Shown here: piece after piece, positions 27,543 through 36,787 of the stretch
Layout of the letters: each line of letters starts with the position of its first letter
How positions within the stretch are numbered: the stretch's first letter is position 1
Origin: Comamonas sp. NLF-1-9
GTDB taxonomy: Bacteria; Pseudomonadota; Gammaproteobacteria; Burkholderiales; Burkholderiaceae_C
Direction of reading: 5' to 3'
Assembly (NCBI RefSeq): GCF_019195435.1
Contig: NZ_CP078069.1
Coordinates: 1,798,001-1,862,000 of the forward strand
Length of the DNA stretch: 64,000 bases
Translations under genes and position numbers: made by a program
The notes under the pieces: generated by a model
Databases searched by the model: none
Seen by the model: only the letters and a program-made list of their open reading frames with translations
What the model was told of the DNA's origin: nothing

Positions 27543-28505
27543 TCAGTCTTCAAAGGCAATACCGGCGCGGTAGATGAGATCTGCATTGCGCTTGACTTCG
27601 CTGCGCAGGAACTGCGCGAACCGCTCGGTGCTGCCGGCGATCGCAACCAGGCCCTGCGCCTGCAGCACATCCTGCACGGACGGCATCTGGAATACCGCAT
27701 TGATCGCCTGGTTCATCTGCTGCACCACCGCCTCATCGACCCCTGCCGGCGCCATCACGCCGTTCCAGGAAGCCGACTCGACGCTCGCGCCCTGCTCGCC
27801 CAGCGTAGGCAGCTGCGGCGCGAAGACCGAGCGCTTTTCGCTGGCCACGCCCAGGGCGTTGAGCCTGCCTTCGGCGATGGCGCTGCGCAGCTGCGGCCAG
27901 GTGCCGAACATCAGCGCGACCTTGCCCTGCAGCAGTTGGGCAAGCGCCGGTGCTTCGCCGCTGTAGGGCTGGTGCACGATGCCCGGCGTACCCAGAATGG
28001 TCTTGAGCAGCTCAGCCGCCAGATGGGCCGAGCTGCCCGCGCCAAACGAGGCGTAGCTCAGCGCCCTGCCGCTCTCGTACTGGGCGACGATGTCGGCCAC
28101 GTTCTTCAAGCCGCTGCCGGGGTAGGCCACGAGCACGTGCTCCGAGCGCGCCATGGCCGATACCGGTTGCAGGTCGTGCAGGCGGTAAGGCAGGCGGCGC
28201 ATCAGGGTTTCATTGGCGCACAAGCTGTTGGTGACCGAAAGCCAGGCATAGCTGTCGGCCGGCGCGTCGGCCACCTGCTTGACGCCGCGCACCGTGCTGC
28301 GGCCGGGCACGTTGTCCACCACCACGCTCTGGCCGAGCAGCGGCGCCAGCGCCTGCGCAAGCATGCGGGTGACGAAGTCCGTGGTGCCGCCGGGCGCAAA
28401 CGGCACGACCCAGCGCAGCGGCTGCTCGGGCCAGCGCGCGCTCAGCGCCGCAAGCGGCAAGAAGGCGGCCAGAGCGCTGGCATGGATCAGTGGGCGTCGT
28501 CGCAT
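27543..28505 (-). CDS. Bug/TctC-family tripartite tricarboxylate transporter substrate-binding protein
   Basis: A 320-residue periplasmic binding protein of the Bug family, much expanded in Burkholderiales. The leader MRRRPLIHASALAAFLPLAA is followed by the family opening WPEQPLRWVVPFAPGGTTDF and TLGEQG around residue 240. The C-terminal FAQFLRSEVKRNADLI matches the family end. No membrane partner (TctA/TctB) is nearby, as is usual for Bug genes. The ligand cannot be predicted. Confidence 0.88.
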   Translation of the reverse strand: MRRRPLIHASALAAFLPLAALSARWPEQPLRWVVPFAPGGTTDFVTRMLAQALAPLLGQSVVVDNVPGRSTVRGVKQVADAPADSYAWLSVTNSLCANETLMRRLPYRLHDLQPVSAMARSEHVLVAYPGSGLKNVADIVAQYESGRALSYASFGAGSSAHLAAELLKTILGTPGIVHQPYSGEAPALAQLLQGKVALMFGTWPQLRSAIAEGRLNALGVASEKRSVFAPQLPTLGEQGASVESASWNGVMAPAGVDEAVVQQMNQAINAVFQMPSVQDVLQAQGLVAIAGSTERFAQFLRSEVKRNADLIYRAGIAFED

Positions 28506-28821
28506 GGTGTCTCTGGTGCTTGCCGCCGCGCGTGGCAGATCGCCCTGCACGAAGATACCGGCGAACGGTCGGTGCGCGCAGGCGGCGGGCGATCTTCGCA
28601 CACCTGCCCGCGCCCTGCCAGACGAGTCGGCTGGGGCATGGAGCCTCGCGCTGCCTGAAACGCCGCACTGGGCAGCTGCATCCAATGGGCAGCAGCAAGC
28701 CTCGCCGCCTTGCGGATTGCAGCGCTGGCGCGGCCGTCCGGCGGGCAGGGGCCGCACAAGCGCTTGATTTTTCCTGCCCGCAGGGCAGACTGATTTGAAA
28801 CCACACGAAAGGCAGTCGCAA
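28506..28821. other. 316-base divergent intergenic region (Bug gene / folE)
   Basis: No gene is recognised. It should contain the promoters of the divergent Bug and folE genes. An inverted repeat CTGCCC-GCA-GGGCAG at 28774-28788, 34 bases before the folE start, may be an operator or part of an mRNA hairpin. Nothing else stands out. Confidence 0.4.
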
Positions 28822-29541
28822 ATGCTCATGCACGTACAAGCCAGCCCCGACCACGAGAAGCAAGCCGGCGCAGGCATGGCGGCCTCCGAACGCATACGCT
28901 ACCGGCTGGTGTGCGCTGGCCAGCGCTTCAACGCCAACGACAACATCGCCGACTTCATCGAGGACGGAGAGCTCGACGAGTTGCGCGAGGAGGTGCAGGC
29001 CAAGATGCAGGCGGTGCTGCGCGCGCTGGTGATCGACACCGACCACGACCACAACACGGCGGACACCGCGCGGCGCATGGCCAAGCTCTATGTCGACGAG
29101 GTGTTTGGCGGACGCTACGAGGCTGCGCCGCAGGTGACGGCCTTCCCCAATGTGGCGCAGCTCAACCAGCTCATGGTGATCGGGCCGATCACGGTGCGCA
29201 GCGCCTGCTCGCACCACTTGTGCCCTATCGAGGGCAAGGTCTGGGTCGGCGTGCTGCCCAACGCCCGGTCCGACCTGATAGGCCTGTCGAAATACGCGCG
29301 CATTTGCGACTGGATCATGCGCCGGCCGCAGATTCAGGAAGAGGCCGTCACCATGCTGGCCGACGAGCTGCAGCGGCGCATCCAGCCCGACGGCCTGGCA
29401 GTGGTGATGCAGGCCAGCCACGCCTGCATGCACTGGCGCGGCGTGAAGGACGAGGGCGCGCGCATGAGCAACTCCATCATGCGCGGCGAATTTCTCACGA
29501 ACGCGGCGCTGCGCCGCGAGTTCCTCGGCTTCGTCAAGTAG
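28822..29541 (+). CDS. folE: GTP cyclohydrolase I
   Basis: A 239-residue cytosolic enzyme making 7,8-dihydroneopterin triphosphate from GTP, the first step of folate synthesis. The active-site and zinc residues lie in VRSACSHHLCPIEGKVWVG and LIGLSKYARICDWIMRRPQ. A second zinc Cys is in QASHACMHWRGVKD near residue 200, followed by MSNSIMRGEF. The start at 28822 is chosen for the GAAAGG site about 10 bases upstream; a TTG at 28795 is a weaker option. It ends convergently, 30 bases from mrp. Confidence 0.92.
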   Translation: MLMHVQASPDHEKQAGAGMAASERIRYRLVCAGQRFNANDNIADFIEDGELDELREEVQAKMQAVLRALVIDTDHDHNTADTARRMAKLYVDEVFGGRYEAAPQVTAFPNVAQLNQLMVIGPITVRSACSHHLCPIEGKVWVGVLPNARSDLIGLSKYARICDWIMRRPQIQEEAVTMLADELQRRIQPDGLAVVMQASHACMHWRGVKDEGARMSNSIMRGEFLTNAALRREFLGFVK

Positions 29542-29571
29542 GGCGCGCAAAGGGCCGGGGCGATACTGCCC

Positions 29572-30663
29572 TCAGGTGTCCTTGCTGATGATGATGTCGG
29601 GAAAGGCCGGCAGTTCGTTGCCGGCCTGGCGCGCGACATTGCTCGCGAGCTGGCGCGCCATCGCCTTGTACAGGCGCGCAACTTCGCCATTCGGTTCGGC
29701 AAAGACCGTCGGGCGGCCCGAGTCGGCCTGCAGGCGGATGGCGAGCGCCAGCGGCAGCGCGCCCAGGTAGGGCATCTCGTAGTCCTGCGCCAGGCGCTTG
29801 CCGCCGTCTTCGCCAAAGATGTGCTCGGCGTGGCCGCAGTTGCTGCAGATGTGCACCGCCATGTTCTCCACGATGCCCAGGATGGGCACGCCCACCTTCT
29901 GGAACATGGTGATGCCCTTCTTCGCATCCAGCAGCGCAATGTCCTGCGGCGTGGTGACGATGACCGCGCCGGTCAGCGGCACCTTCTGCGCCAGCGTCAA
30001 CTGGATGTCGCCCGTGCCTGGCGGCATGTCCACGACGAGGTAGTCCAGGTCCTGCCAGCGCGTCTGGTTGATGAGCTGCTCCAGCGCATTGCTCGCCATC
30101 GGGCCGCGCCAGGCCATGGCCTGCTCCTCGCGCACCAGAAAGCCTATGGAATTGATCTGCAATCCCATGGCGCGCTTGGGCTCCATGAGCTTGCCGTCGC
30201 GCGTCTCGGGCTTGCCCGAGGTGCCGGTCATCATGGGCTGGCTCGGGCCGTAGATGTCGGCGTCCAGAATGCCGACCTGCGCACCTTCGGCCGACAGCGC
30301 CAGCGCCAGGTTCACCGCCGTGGTGCTCTTGCCCACGCCGCCCTTGCCCGAAGCCACGGCGATGATGTTCTTCACGCCCGGGATCAGGCGCGCGCCGCGC
30401 CCGGCCACCTGCGCGGTGATTCTGCTGCTGATGTGCACCGCTGCGCTGCGCACCCCGGCCAGGCTGCGCGCCGCGGCCGACAGCTGCGCCTGCAGGTCGG
30501 GCACCAGAGTCTTGGCCGGGTAGTCCATCTGCACTTCGAAGGAAATGCTGTCGCCCGCCACCTGCAGATTGCGCACGCTGCGGGCCGTCGCCAGCGGCTT
30601 GCCCGACACCGGGTCCTTCACGCCGGCGAGCGCCGCCAGCAAATCCTGTTCAGTAATGGCCAT
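29572..30663 (-). CDS. mrp: Mrp/ApbC-family iron-sulfur cluster carrier ATPase
   Basis: A 363-residue P-loop ATPase that binds and transfers Fe-S clusters. Residues 1-90 form the DUF59/MIP18-like domain (LLAALAGVKDPVSGKPL). VASGKGGVGKSTTAVNLALA near residue 108 is the deviant Walker A. ILDADIYGPSQPMM and DMPPGTGDIQLTL follow. The CxxC cluster-ligand pair is in VHICSNCGHAEHIFG near residue 280. It starts with MAITEQDLL. A match to the IscR type 1 site lies 36 bases before the start, which would place it in the Fe-S regulon. Confidence 0.94.
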   Translation of the reverse strand: MAITEQDLLAALAGVKDPVSGKPLATARSVRNLQVAGDSISFEVQMDYPAKTLVPDLQAQLSAAARSLAGVRSAAVHISSRITAQVAGRGARLIPGVKNIIAVASGKGGVGKSTTAVNLALALSAEGAQVGILDADIYGPSQPMMTGTSGKPETRDGKLMEPKRAMGLQINSIGFLVREEQAMAWRGPMASNALEQLINQTRWQDLDYLVVDMPPGTGDIQLTLAQKVPLTGAVIVTTPQDIALLDAKKGITMFQKVGVPILGIVENMAVHICSNCGHAEHIFGEDGGKRLAQDYEMPYLGALPLALAIRLQADSGRPTVFAEPNGEVARLYKAMARQLASNVARQAGNELPAFPDIIISKDT

Positions 30664-30698
30664 GTCCTGTGGTTTCCGTGCCTCTGGTCTGTGAACCC

Positions 30699-30711
30699 GA
30701 CTAGTCTAGTC
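30699..30711. promoter_or_regulatory. Candidate IscR-type operator upstream of mrp
   Basis: The perfect palindrome GACTAGTCTAGTC lies 36-48 bases upstream of the mrp start. With its flanks (ACCC before, AGGG after) it fits the E. coli IscR type 1 pattern SYYGACTRwwwYAGTCRRS at the GACT/AGTC half-sites, their 5-base spacing and the flanking C/G positions. The central three bases are GTC, not A/T. The gene it precedes is an Fe-S carrier, which makes the match meaningful. Confidence 0.5.
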
Positions 30712-30750
30712 AGGGCGGCTAGCCATTTGAGCAAGTGCGGTGATTTCAAG

Positions 30751-30806
30751 CAAAATACGCCCCAAACGCTTTACCGACAAGCGCTAGCAGCTACTATTTT
30801 TATAGT
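30751..30806 (+). repeat. Dispersed ~50-bp repeat, member 3
   Basis: Reads CAAAATACGCCCCAAACGCT, then TTACCGA, then CAAGCGCTAGCAGCT and an A/T tail ending TTTTTATAGT. It closely matches the member at 59311-59366. It lies between mrp and mnmH, about 80 bases before the mnmH start, and so within or near that gene's promoter region. Confidence 0.75.
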
Positions 30807-30888
30807 CCACTGCGCCACGGCGGCGCGTGGGCGAAAATACCGGCCCGCTGCACGCCTGCAGCCGAGCGGCCCGCCGCCTTCGATTGCC

Positions 30889-31950
30889 GTGTCCCACCCC
30901 TGCCCCATACGCCCCGCCGACATCGGCCGCTTTGATGCGCTGATCGATGCGCGCTCGCCCGCAGAGTTCGCCGAAGACCACATCCCCGGTGCGATCAACT
31001 GCCCGGTGCTGGACGACGCCGAACGCGCCATCGTCGGAACCCTGTACGTGCAGCAAGGCGCGTTCGAGGCGCGGCGCGTGGGCGGCGCCATGGTCGCGGC
31101 GCATCTGGCCGAGCACCTGCGCGACGCCTTTGCCGAGCAGCCCGCCGGCTGGCGCCCGCTGGTGTATTGCTGGCGCGGCGGCATGCGCAGCGGCGCCATG
31201 GTGCAGTGGATGCGCCTGGTGGGCTGGAAGGCAGAGCAGCTCGCCGGCGGCTACAAGGCCTTTCGCCGCCACGTGATCGACGGCCTGCAGGCGGGCGCGG
31301 CGCAGCTGCAGATTCGCGCGCTGGTGGGCGCCACCGGCAGCGCCAAGACCCGCATCCTGCACGCCATGGCCGCACGCGGCGCGCAGGTGCTCGATCTGGA
31401 AGGCCTGGCGCGGCACAAGGGCTCGCTGCTGGGCGGGCTGCCGGGGGTGGAGCAGCCTTCGCAAAAGCATTTCGAGACGCAGATCTGGCAGGCGCTGCAG
31501 GCCATGGACCTGGCGCAGCCCGTCTATGTGGAAGGCGAGAGCGCGCGCATCGGCCGCCTGTCGGTGCCGCCGGCGCTGGTGCAGCGGCTGCGCCAGGCGC
31601 CTTGCATCGAGATCGATGCGCCGGCCAGCGAGCGCCTGCGCTACCTGCTGCGCGACTACGCCTACCTCGGCGACGATCCCGCAGAGCTGGCCGGGCGCCT
31701 GGCGCTGCTGACCGAAATGCACGGGCACGAAACCGTGCAGCGCTGGCAGGCTTGGGCGCAGGGGCGCGAGCTCGCTCCCTTGTTCGGTGAGCTGATTGCG
31801 CAGCACTACGACCCGCACTACGGGCGCTCGCAGCAGCGCAACTTCGCGCTCTGGGACGCGCGCCAGCGCATTGCCGCGAACGATCTGTCCGATGCGGGCA
31901 TCGCGGCGCTGGCCCAGGCGCTGCTCGGCCAGGCGCAGGCCGCCGCCTGA
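30889..31950 (+). CDS. mnmH: tRNA 2-selenouridine/geranyl-2-thiouridine synthase
   Basis: A 353-residue enzyme (SelU/YbbB) that exchanges sulfur for selenium at the wobble 2-thiouridine of some tRNAs through a geranylated intermediate. The N-terminal rhodanese domain carries the catalytic Cys in VYCWRGGMRSGAMVQ (near residue 95). The C-terminal P-loop domain has LVGATGSAKTRIL near 145. No ATG fits the domain start, so the GTG at 30889 (VSHPCPIRP) is chosen; there is no strong ribosome site. No selD or selA is in the window. The family length is about 360 residues, in agreement. Confidence 0.87.
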   Translation: MSHPCPIRPADIGRFDALIDARSPAEFAEDHIPGAINCPVLDDAERAIVGTLYVQQGAFEARRVGGAMVAAHLAEHLRDAFAEQPAGWRPLVYCWRGGMRSGAMVQWMRLVGWKAEQLAGGYKAFRRHVIDGLQAGAAQLQIRALVGATGSAKTRILHAMAARGAQVLDLEGLARHKGSLLGGLPGVEQPSQKHFETQIWQALQAMDLAQPVYVEGESARIGRLSVPPALVQRLRQAPCIEIDAPASERLRYLLRDYAYLGDDPAELAGRLALLTEMHGHETVQRWQAWAQGRELAPLFGELIAQHYDPHYGRSQQRNFALWDARQRIAANDLSDAGIAALAQALLGQAQAAA

Positions 31951-31953
31951 GAC

Positions 31954-32108
31954 GACGCTGAACGAGTTCCCGCGATGGCGCGCGCCCAGCCTGGGGATGG
32001 GCTGCAAGGCGCAAACCGCAGCGATAGCCGCAGCTATCGCGAGGATTTGCAACGCCGCAGACCGCCGCACGCCGGGACGCGCGGCGCGCGAGGGACTTGT
32101 TCAGCGTC
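31954..32108. repeat. 155-bp palindromic MITE-like element
   Basis: The outer ends are inverted: GACGCTGAACGAGTTCCCGC at the left and the complement GACGCTGAACAAGTCCCTCG read from the right. An inner inverted arm (GCGATAGC / GCTATCGC around 32019-32042, with longer imperfect flanks reading GGCGCAAACC and GGATTTGCAACGCC) completes a long foldback. It begins 4 bases after the mnmH stop. There is no coding potential. It could be a non-autonomous mobile repeat, a transcription barrier, or both. Confidence 0.6.
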
Positions 32109-32137
32109 GCCCTAAAATGCCTGGCTTCAGCCCCTGG

Positions 32138-32578
32138 ATGAACACCATGAACCGCTGCCGCCGCCTCCTCGCCCCCGCCGCGCTCGCGCTGTGGCTCGCC
32201 GGCCCGGGCCTGCCCGCACAGGCTCAGCAGCAGCCGCTGGCGCCTTCGGGCGGCGCGGCACGCAATTTCCCCGATACGGCGCTGCGCGGCAGCGTCACCT
32301 TCGAGTCGGCGCAGCGCGTGCTGCTCAACGGCCAGCCGCTGCGCAGCGCGCCCGGCCTGCGGGTGTTTGATGCGCGCAACCACCTGGTCATGCCGCACAC
32401 CCTGCGCGGCAAGACCTTTACCGTGCACTACGTGATCGAACGCTCCACCGGCATGCTGCACACCGTCTGGCTGCTGAGCGAGGCCGAAGCCGCGCGCCCG
32501 CGCGCCGCGCCCGGCATGCAACAGCGCAACTTCCGCTTCGAGTCCGAACTGCCGGACGCCGGCGCACAGCGCCACTGA
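32138..32578 (+). CDS. Small exported protein of unknown function
   Basis: A 146-residue protein with a leader of about 28 residues (MNTMNRCRRLLAPAALALWL ... GLPAQAQ) that should be cleaved by signal peptidase I. The mature part (about 118 residues) has GSVTFESAQRVLLNGQPLRS and MPHTLRGKTFTVHYVIERST, and ends in a basic stretch. I do not recognise a named domain. The start could also be 32117 or 32147. It lies between the palindromic element and miaB, 72 bases from the latter, and may be co-transcribed with miaB. Confidence 0.75.
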   Translation: MNTMNRCRRLLAPAALALWLAGPGLPAQAQQQPLAPSGGAARNFPDTALRGSVTFESAQRVLLNGQPLRSAPGLRVFDARNHLVMPHTLRGKTFTVHYVIERSTGMLHTVWLLSEAEAARPRAAPGMQQRNFRFESELPDAGAQRH

Positions 32579-32650
32579 AGGCCGCGCCCCGGCAGCGTGC
32601 CGGCGCGCCGCTGGCTCCCGCCGCCCCGGCCCTTTTCCCGAGAGAACCCC

Positions 32651-33988
32651 ATGAGCAAGAAAGTCTTCATCAAAACCTTCGGCTGCCAGATGAACGAGTA
32701 CGACTCGGGCAAGATGCTCGACGTGCTGGCCGACGCCCGGGGCTATGAAGCCACCGACAATCCCGACGAGGCCGACCTCGTGCTGTTCAACACCTGTTCG
32801 GTGCGCGAGAAGGCGCAGGAGAAGGTGTTTTCCGACCTCGGGCGCGTCAAGCACCTCAAGGACAAGGGCACGCTGATCGGCGTGGCCGGCTGCGTGGCCA
32901 GCCAGGAGGGCGAGGAGATCATCAAGCGCGCGCCCTTCGTCGACCTGGTCTTTGGCCCGCAGACGCTGCACCGCCTGCCGCAGATGCTCGACGCCCGCGT
33001 CAGGCAAGGCCGCCCGCAGGTGGACGTGAGCTTTCCCGAGATCGAGAAGTTCGACCATCTGCCGCCGGCACGCACCGAGGGCTGCATGGCCTATGTCTCG
33101 GTCATGGAAGGCTGCTCCAAATACTGCAGCTACTGCGTCGTGCCCTACACCCGCGGCGAGGAGATGAGCCGCCCCTTCGAGAGCGTGCTGCTCGAGATTG
33201 CGCAGCTCGCCGAGCAGGGCGTGAAAGAGGTCACGCTGCTGGGCCAGAACGTCAACGCCTACCGCGGGCCCATGGGCAAGAGCAAGGAGATTGCCGACTT
33301 TGCGCTGCTGCTCGAATACGTGGCGGACATTCCCGGCATAGAGCGCATCCGCTACACGACGAGCCATCCCAATGATTTTTCGCCACGCCTGATCGAAGCC
33401 TACGCGCGCATCCCCAAGCTGGTCGGCCACGTACACCTGCCGGTGCAGCACGGCAGCGACAAGATCCTGAGCTACATGAAGCGCGGCTACACCGCCGCGC
33501 AGTACAAGAAGACCATCGCCCAGCTGCGCGCGGTGCGCCCGGGCATGGCCATAGGCAGCGACTTCATCATCGGCTTTCCGCGCGAGACCGAGGACGACCA
33601 CGCCAAACTGCTGGCTCTGATCGAGGAAGTCGGTTTTGACAACTCCTTCAGCTTCATCTTCAGCCCGCGCCCCGGCACGCCCGCGGCCAGCCTGCGCGAC
33701 GAAACGCCGCAAGAGGTCAAGCAGCGCCGGCTGCTGCAAGTGCAGCAACTCATAGACCGGCAGATGCATGCGATCAGCGCCCAGCGCGTGGGCACGGTGC
33801 AGCGCATCCTGGTGGAAGGCCCGAGCAAGCGCGACCCCAAGGAGCTCATGGGCCGCACCGAATGCAACCGCGTGGTCAACTTCGCCGCCGACGCCGCACT
33901 GGTCGGACAGATGGTGGACGTGCGCATCACCGAGGCGCGCCACTACACGCTGCGCGGCGAACTCTGCCGCGAGACGGCCGACGCCTAG
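32651..33988 (+). CDS. miaB: tRNA-2-methylthio-N6-isopentenyladenosine synthase
   Basis: A 445-residue radical-SAM methylthiotransferase that modifies A37 of tRNAs reading UNN codons. The N-terminal UPF0004 domain has [17 protein letters not shown] and cysteines in [10 protein letters not shown] and [11 protein letters not shown] for one 4Fe-4S cluster. The radical-SAM cluster is [18 protein letters not shown] (near residue 155). The TRAM domain occupies the last 65 residues. The start at 32651 matches the family N-terminus, with an AGAGAA purine stretch upstream. Its TAG stop shares three bases with the opposite-strand stop of the next gene. Confidence 0.95.
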   Translation: MSKKVFIKTFGCQMNEYDSGKMLDVLADARGYEATDNPDEADLVLFNTCSVREKAQEKVFSDLGRVKHLKDKGTLIGVAGCVASQEGEEIIKRAPFVDLVFGPQTLHRLPQMLDARVRQGRPQVDVSFPEIEKFDHLPPARTEGCMAYVSVMEGCSKYCSYCVVPYTRGEEMSRPFESVLLEIAQLAEQGVKEVTLLGQNVNAYRGPMGKSKEIADFALLLEYVADIPGIERIRYTTSHPNDFSPRLIEAYARIPKLVGHVHLPVQHGSDKILSYMKRGYTAAQYKKTIAQLRAVRPGMAIGSDFIIGFPRETEDDHAKLLALIEEVGFDNSFSFIFSPRPGTPAASLRDETPQEVKQRRLLQVQQLIDRQMHAISAQRVGTVQRILVEGPSKRDPKELMGRTECNRVVNFAADAALVGQMVDVRITEARHYTLRGELCRETADA

Positions 33989-35262
33989 AAACAGGTATGG
34001 ATGGCGCCGCTCACCGCGCCATCGTCTTCCACCAGCGCCATCCAGCGCCACTTGTCGAAGGTGGTGCAAGGATGGGAAATGCCCAGCTCCACACGGTCGC
34101 CCACGGCCGGCGCCGCAGCTTCGGCCGGAAAGCGCAGGTAGGCATGCTGGTCGTTCAGCGCGCTGATCTTCCAGCCCTCGGGCGCCAGGCGCGCGACGCG
34201 CGTTGCGGATGCGGCCCAGCGCACGGGCCGAGGCAGCCCCATGTCGAAAGACAGGTCGCGCCGGCCCGCGTTGAGCAGCGCCAGACCGGGTTCCGGCACG
34301 GACTGCACCAATGCCCAGACGGTGAGCGCGGGCTGCAGGCTGTCCCGCAAGCCTTCACGCTCGGCCAGCAGATGCACGAAGCGCTGGTAGTTGCCATGGT
34401 CGTGCGTGAGGTAGCAGCCTGAGCGCAGCACGCCGGTGACGGGGCGCGACAGCCCCTGTGCCCGCAGCAGCGGCAGCACCAGGTCGAACACCGCCGAGCC
34501 GCCCGCGGAAAGCAGGATTTGCGCCTCGCCCGCAGCCCACAGGTCTTCGGCGTCCACGGCGCGCGTCAGCGCCAGGGCGCGCCGCACCAGCTCGGTCACC
34601 GCCTGCGCGTCGTGCGCGCTGTCGCCGCTGGCAAGCAGCCCCTCGTAGCACTCGATGCCGCACAGGCGCACTGCCGCGCTGGCCGCCACCGCGCGGGCCA
34701 GCGCCAGCGCCTGCTCGTGCGTGCGGCAGCCGGTGCGCTGGCCCGGGATGCCCAGCTCCAGCAACACGTCGAATACCCGCGCGCAAGCGCGCCGGCGCGC
34801 CCAGTCTTCGATGCAGGCCAGCTGGGGCAGTGAGTCGACGAGGAAGTACACCCGCAGCTCGGCATGGTCGGCGAGCAGCGCATCCAGCGCGTCGAGATCT
34901 GCCTGCTGCAAAACCTGGTTGGCGATCAGGATGCGCGCCGCGCCCGCCGCCACGCCCAACTGCGCCTGCCAGACGTTGGCAAAGCTCAGGCCCCAGGCGC
35001 CGGCGGCCAGCTGCATGGCGCACAGCTCGGGCGACATCGTGGTCTTGCCGTGGGGCGCCAGCACCACGCCGCGCGCGCTCGCGTAGCGCTGCATCCATGC
35101 AAGGTTGTGCACCAGCGCGCTGCGGCGCAGCACCGCCAGCGGCAGCGGCAGGTCGCCGGCGAGCACGTTCCAGCCCTGCCCGCCGATCTCGCTGGCAAGA
35201 CAGGGCGCGGCAGCGGGCGGATAAGCCTTGAGCGATGCGTCCAGCCGGAAATCCACCACCAT
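33985..35262 (-). CDS. PLP-dependent D-amino-acid deaminase-like protein (D-serine ammonia-lyase/DSD1 family)
   Basis: A 425-residue fold-type III PLP enzyme. The PLP Lys lies in [20 protein letters not shown] near residue 75. The C-terminal D-serine dehydratase-like domain carries zinc-site residues in [14 protein letters not shown] near 400. The family removes ammonia from D-serine or related D-amino acids, or cleaves D-3-hydroxyamino acids; the substrate here is unknown. The start at 35262 (MVVDFRLD) has a GGAG site 6-7 bases upstream, while the frame extends to a TTG at 35280 inside a dispersed repeat. It ends convergently with miaB, the two stop codons overlapping in CTAG. Confidence 0.85.
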   Translation of the reverse strand: MVVDFRLDASLKAYPPAAAPCLASEIGGQGWNVLAGDLPLPLAVLRRSALVHNLAWMQRYASARGVVLAPHGKTTMSPELCAMQLAAGAWGLSFANVWQAQLGVAAGAARILIANQVLQQADLDALDALLADHAELRVYFLVDSLPQLACIEDWARRRACARVFDVLLELGIPGQRTGCRTHEQALALARAVAASAAVRLCGIECYEGLLASGDSAHDAQAVTELVRRALALTRAVDAEDLWAAGEAQILLSAGGSAVFDLVLPLLRAQGLSRPVTGVLRSGCYLTHDHGNYQRFVHLLAEREGLRDSLQPALTVWALVQSVPEPGLALLNAGRRDLSFDMGLPRPVRWAASATRVARLAPEGWKISALNDQHAYLRFPAEAAAPAVGDRVELGISHPCTTFDKWRWMALVEDDGAVSGAIHTCF

Positions 35263-35272
35263 GAAATACTCC

Positions 35273-35321
35273 GAATTCAATAGCTGCCGGCGCCTTGCCA
35301 GAAAGCGCCACAGGCCAAAAA
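35273..35321 (-). repeat. Dispersed ~50-bp repeat, member 4
   Basis: On the minus strand it reads GGCCTGTGGCGCTTTCTGG, then CAAGGCGCCGGCAGCTATTG. It lies between ffh and the deaminase gene and contains that gene's ribosome-site approach region, ending about 10 bases before its ATG. Confidence 0.65.
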
Positions 35322-35341
35322 TGCCCTTGTTTTCATGGGTT

Positions 35342-36706
35342 TCAGAACGGCAGGCCAGGCATTCCCTTCATCCCGCCCATCTTCTTCATCATCTTCATCA
35401 GGCCGCCGCCCTTCATCTTCTTCATCATGGTGCGCATCTGATCGAATTCGTTGAGCAGGCGGTTGACCTCCTGTACCTGCACGCCGGCGCCGGCCGCAAT
35501 GCGCTTCTTGCGCGTGGCCTTGATGATGTCGGGGCGGCGGCGCTCGTGCGGCGTCATGCTGCAAATGATGCCTTCCTTGCGCCGGATGTCGCGCTCGGCC
35601 TTGCCCATGTCCACCTGGCCCGCCTTGGCGGCAAGCTGCGCGGGCAGCTTGTCCATGAGGCTGGAGAGCCCGCCCATCTGCTTCATCTGCTGCAACTGGC
35701 CGAGGAAGTCGTTGAGGTCAAAGCCGTCGCCGCTCTTGACCTTGGCGGCAAGCTTTTGCGCCGCCTCCATGTCCACGCCCTGGGCTACCTGCTCGACCAG
35801 CGCGACGATGTCGCCCATGCCCAGAATGCGCCCGGCGTGGCGCTCGGCATCGAACACCTCCAGGCCGTCGATCTTTTCCGACACGCCGGCGAACTTGATC
35901 GGCGCGCCGGTGATCTGGCGCACCGACAGCGCCGCGCCGCCGCGCGAGTCGCCGTCGAGCTTGGTGAGCACGATGCCGGTGAGCGGCAGCGCCTCCTTGA
36001 ACGCGCGGGCGGTGTTGACCGCGTCCTGGCCCTGCATCGCATCGACGACGAACAAGGTCTCCACCGGCTTCAGGACGGCATGCAGCTCCTTGATTTCCTG
36101 CATCAGCACTTCGTCGATGGCCAGGCGTCCGGCGGTATCGACCAGCAGCACGTCGAAGAAATGCTTCTTCGCGTAGTCCAGCGCAGCGAGCGCGATCTCG
36201 CGCGGTTTTTGCTCGGTGCTGGAGGCAAACCACTCGGCTCCGGCCTGCGCGGTCACGGTCTTGAGCTGCTCGATCGCGGCCGGGCGGTAGACGTCGCCCG
36301 AGACCGTGAGCACCTTCTTCTTGCGTTTTTCAATCAGGTGCTTGGCGAGTTTTGCCGTGGTCGTAGTCTTGCCCGCGCCCTGCAGGCCGGCCATCAGGAT
36401 CACCGCGGGCGGCTGCGCGGCCAGGTTGATGTCGGCCACACCCTCGCCCATGGTGGCGGCAAGCTCCTTGTTGACGATGCCGACCAGCGCCTGCCCGGGC
36501 TTGAGGCTGCCCAGCACCTCCTGGCCCAGGGCCTTGTCCTTGACGCGCGCGATGAAATCGCGCACCACCGGCAGCGCCACGTCGGCCTCCAGCAGCGCCA
36601 TGCGCACCTCGCGCAGCATGTCCTGCACGTTGGCTTCGGTGATGCGCGCCTGGCCGCGCATCTGTTTGACAAGGCGCGAGAGCTTGTCGGTGAGGGCGGA
36701 CGCCAT
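35342..36706 (-). CDS. ffh: Signal recognition particle protein Ffh
   Basis: A 454-residue SRP GTPase that binds 4.5S RNA and hydrophobic signal sequences and targets nascent membrane proteins to FtsY. The N domain starts MASALTDKLSRLVKQMRG. G1 is LMAGLQGAGKTTTTAKLAKH near residue 105. DTAGRLAIDE and TKLDGDSRGGAALS are further G motifs. The methionine-rich M domain ends GLMKMMKKMGGMKGMPGLPF. A strong AGGAG site precedes the ATG. It is divergent from the cytochrome c assembly gene across 81 bases. Confidence 0.96.
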   Translation of the reverse strand: MASALTDKLSRLVKQMRGQARITEANVQDMLREVRMALLEADVALPVVRDFIARVKDKALGQEVLGSLKPGQALVGIVNKELAATMGEGVADINLAAQPPAVILMAGLQGAGKTTTTAKLAKHLIEKRKKKVLTVSGDVYRPAAIEQLKTVTAQAGAEWFASSTEQKPREIALAALDYAKKHFFDVLLVDTAGRLAIDEVLMQEIKELHAVLKPVETLFVVDAMQGQDAVNTARAFKEALPLTGIVLTKLDGDSRGGAALSVRQITGAPIKFAGVSEKIDGLEVFDAERHAGRILGMGDIVALVEQVAQGVDMEAAQKLAAKVKSGDGFDLNDFLGQLQQMKQMGGLSSLMDKLPAQLAAKAGQVDMGKAERDIRRKEGIICSMTPHERRRPDIIKATRKKRIAAGAGVQVQEVNRLLNEFDQMRTMMKKMKGGGLMKMMKKMGGMKGMPGLPF

Positions 36707-36787
36707 GTGGTGGTGCTCCTGCGGGGCGGCTCGGCCCCAATGGGTGGCGCTCCGGCCGCGATGGCCAGAGGCTAAACTGACGGGACC

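Noticed and set aside
29821..30888. N-terminal extension of mnmH back across mrp
   Set aside because: The frame is open through mrp only because of high GC. The rhodanese domain begins after 30889, and the extension overlaps mrp and the repeat at 30751.
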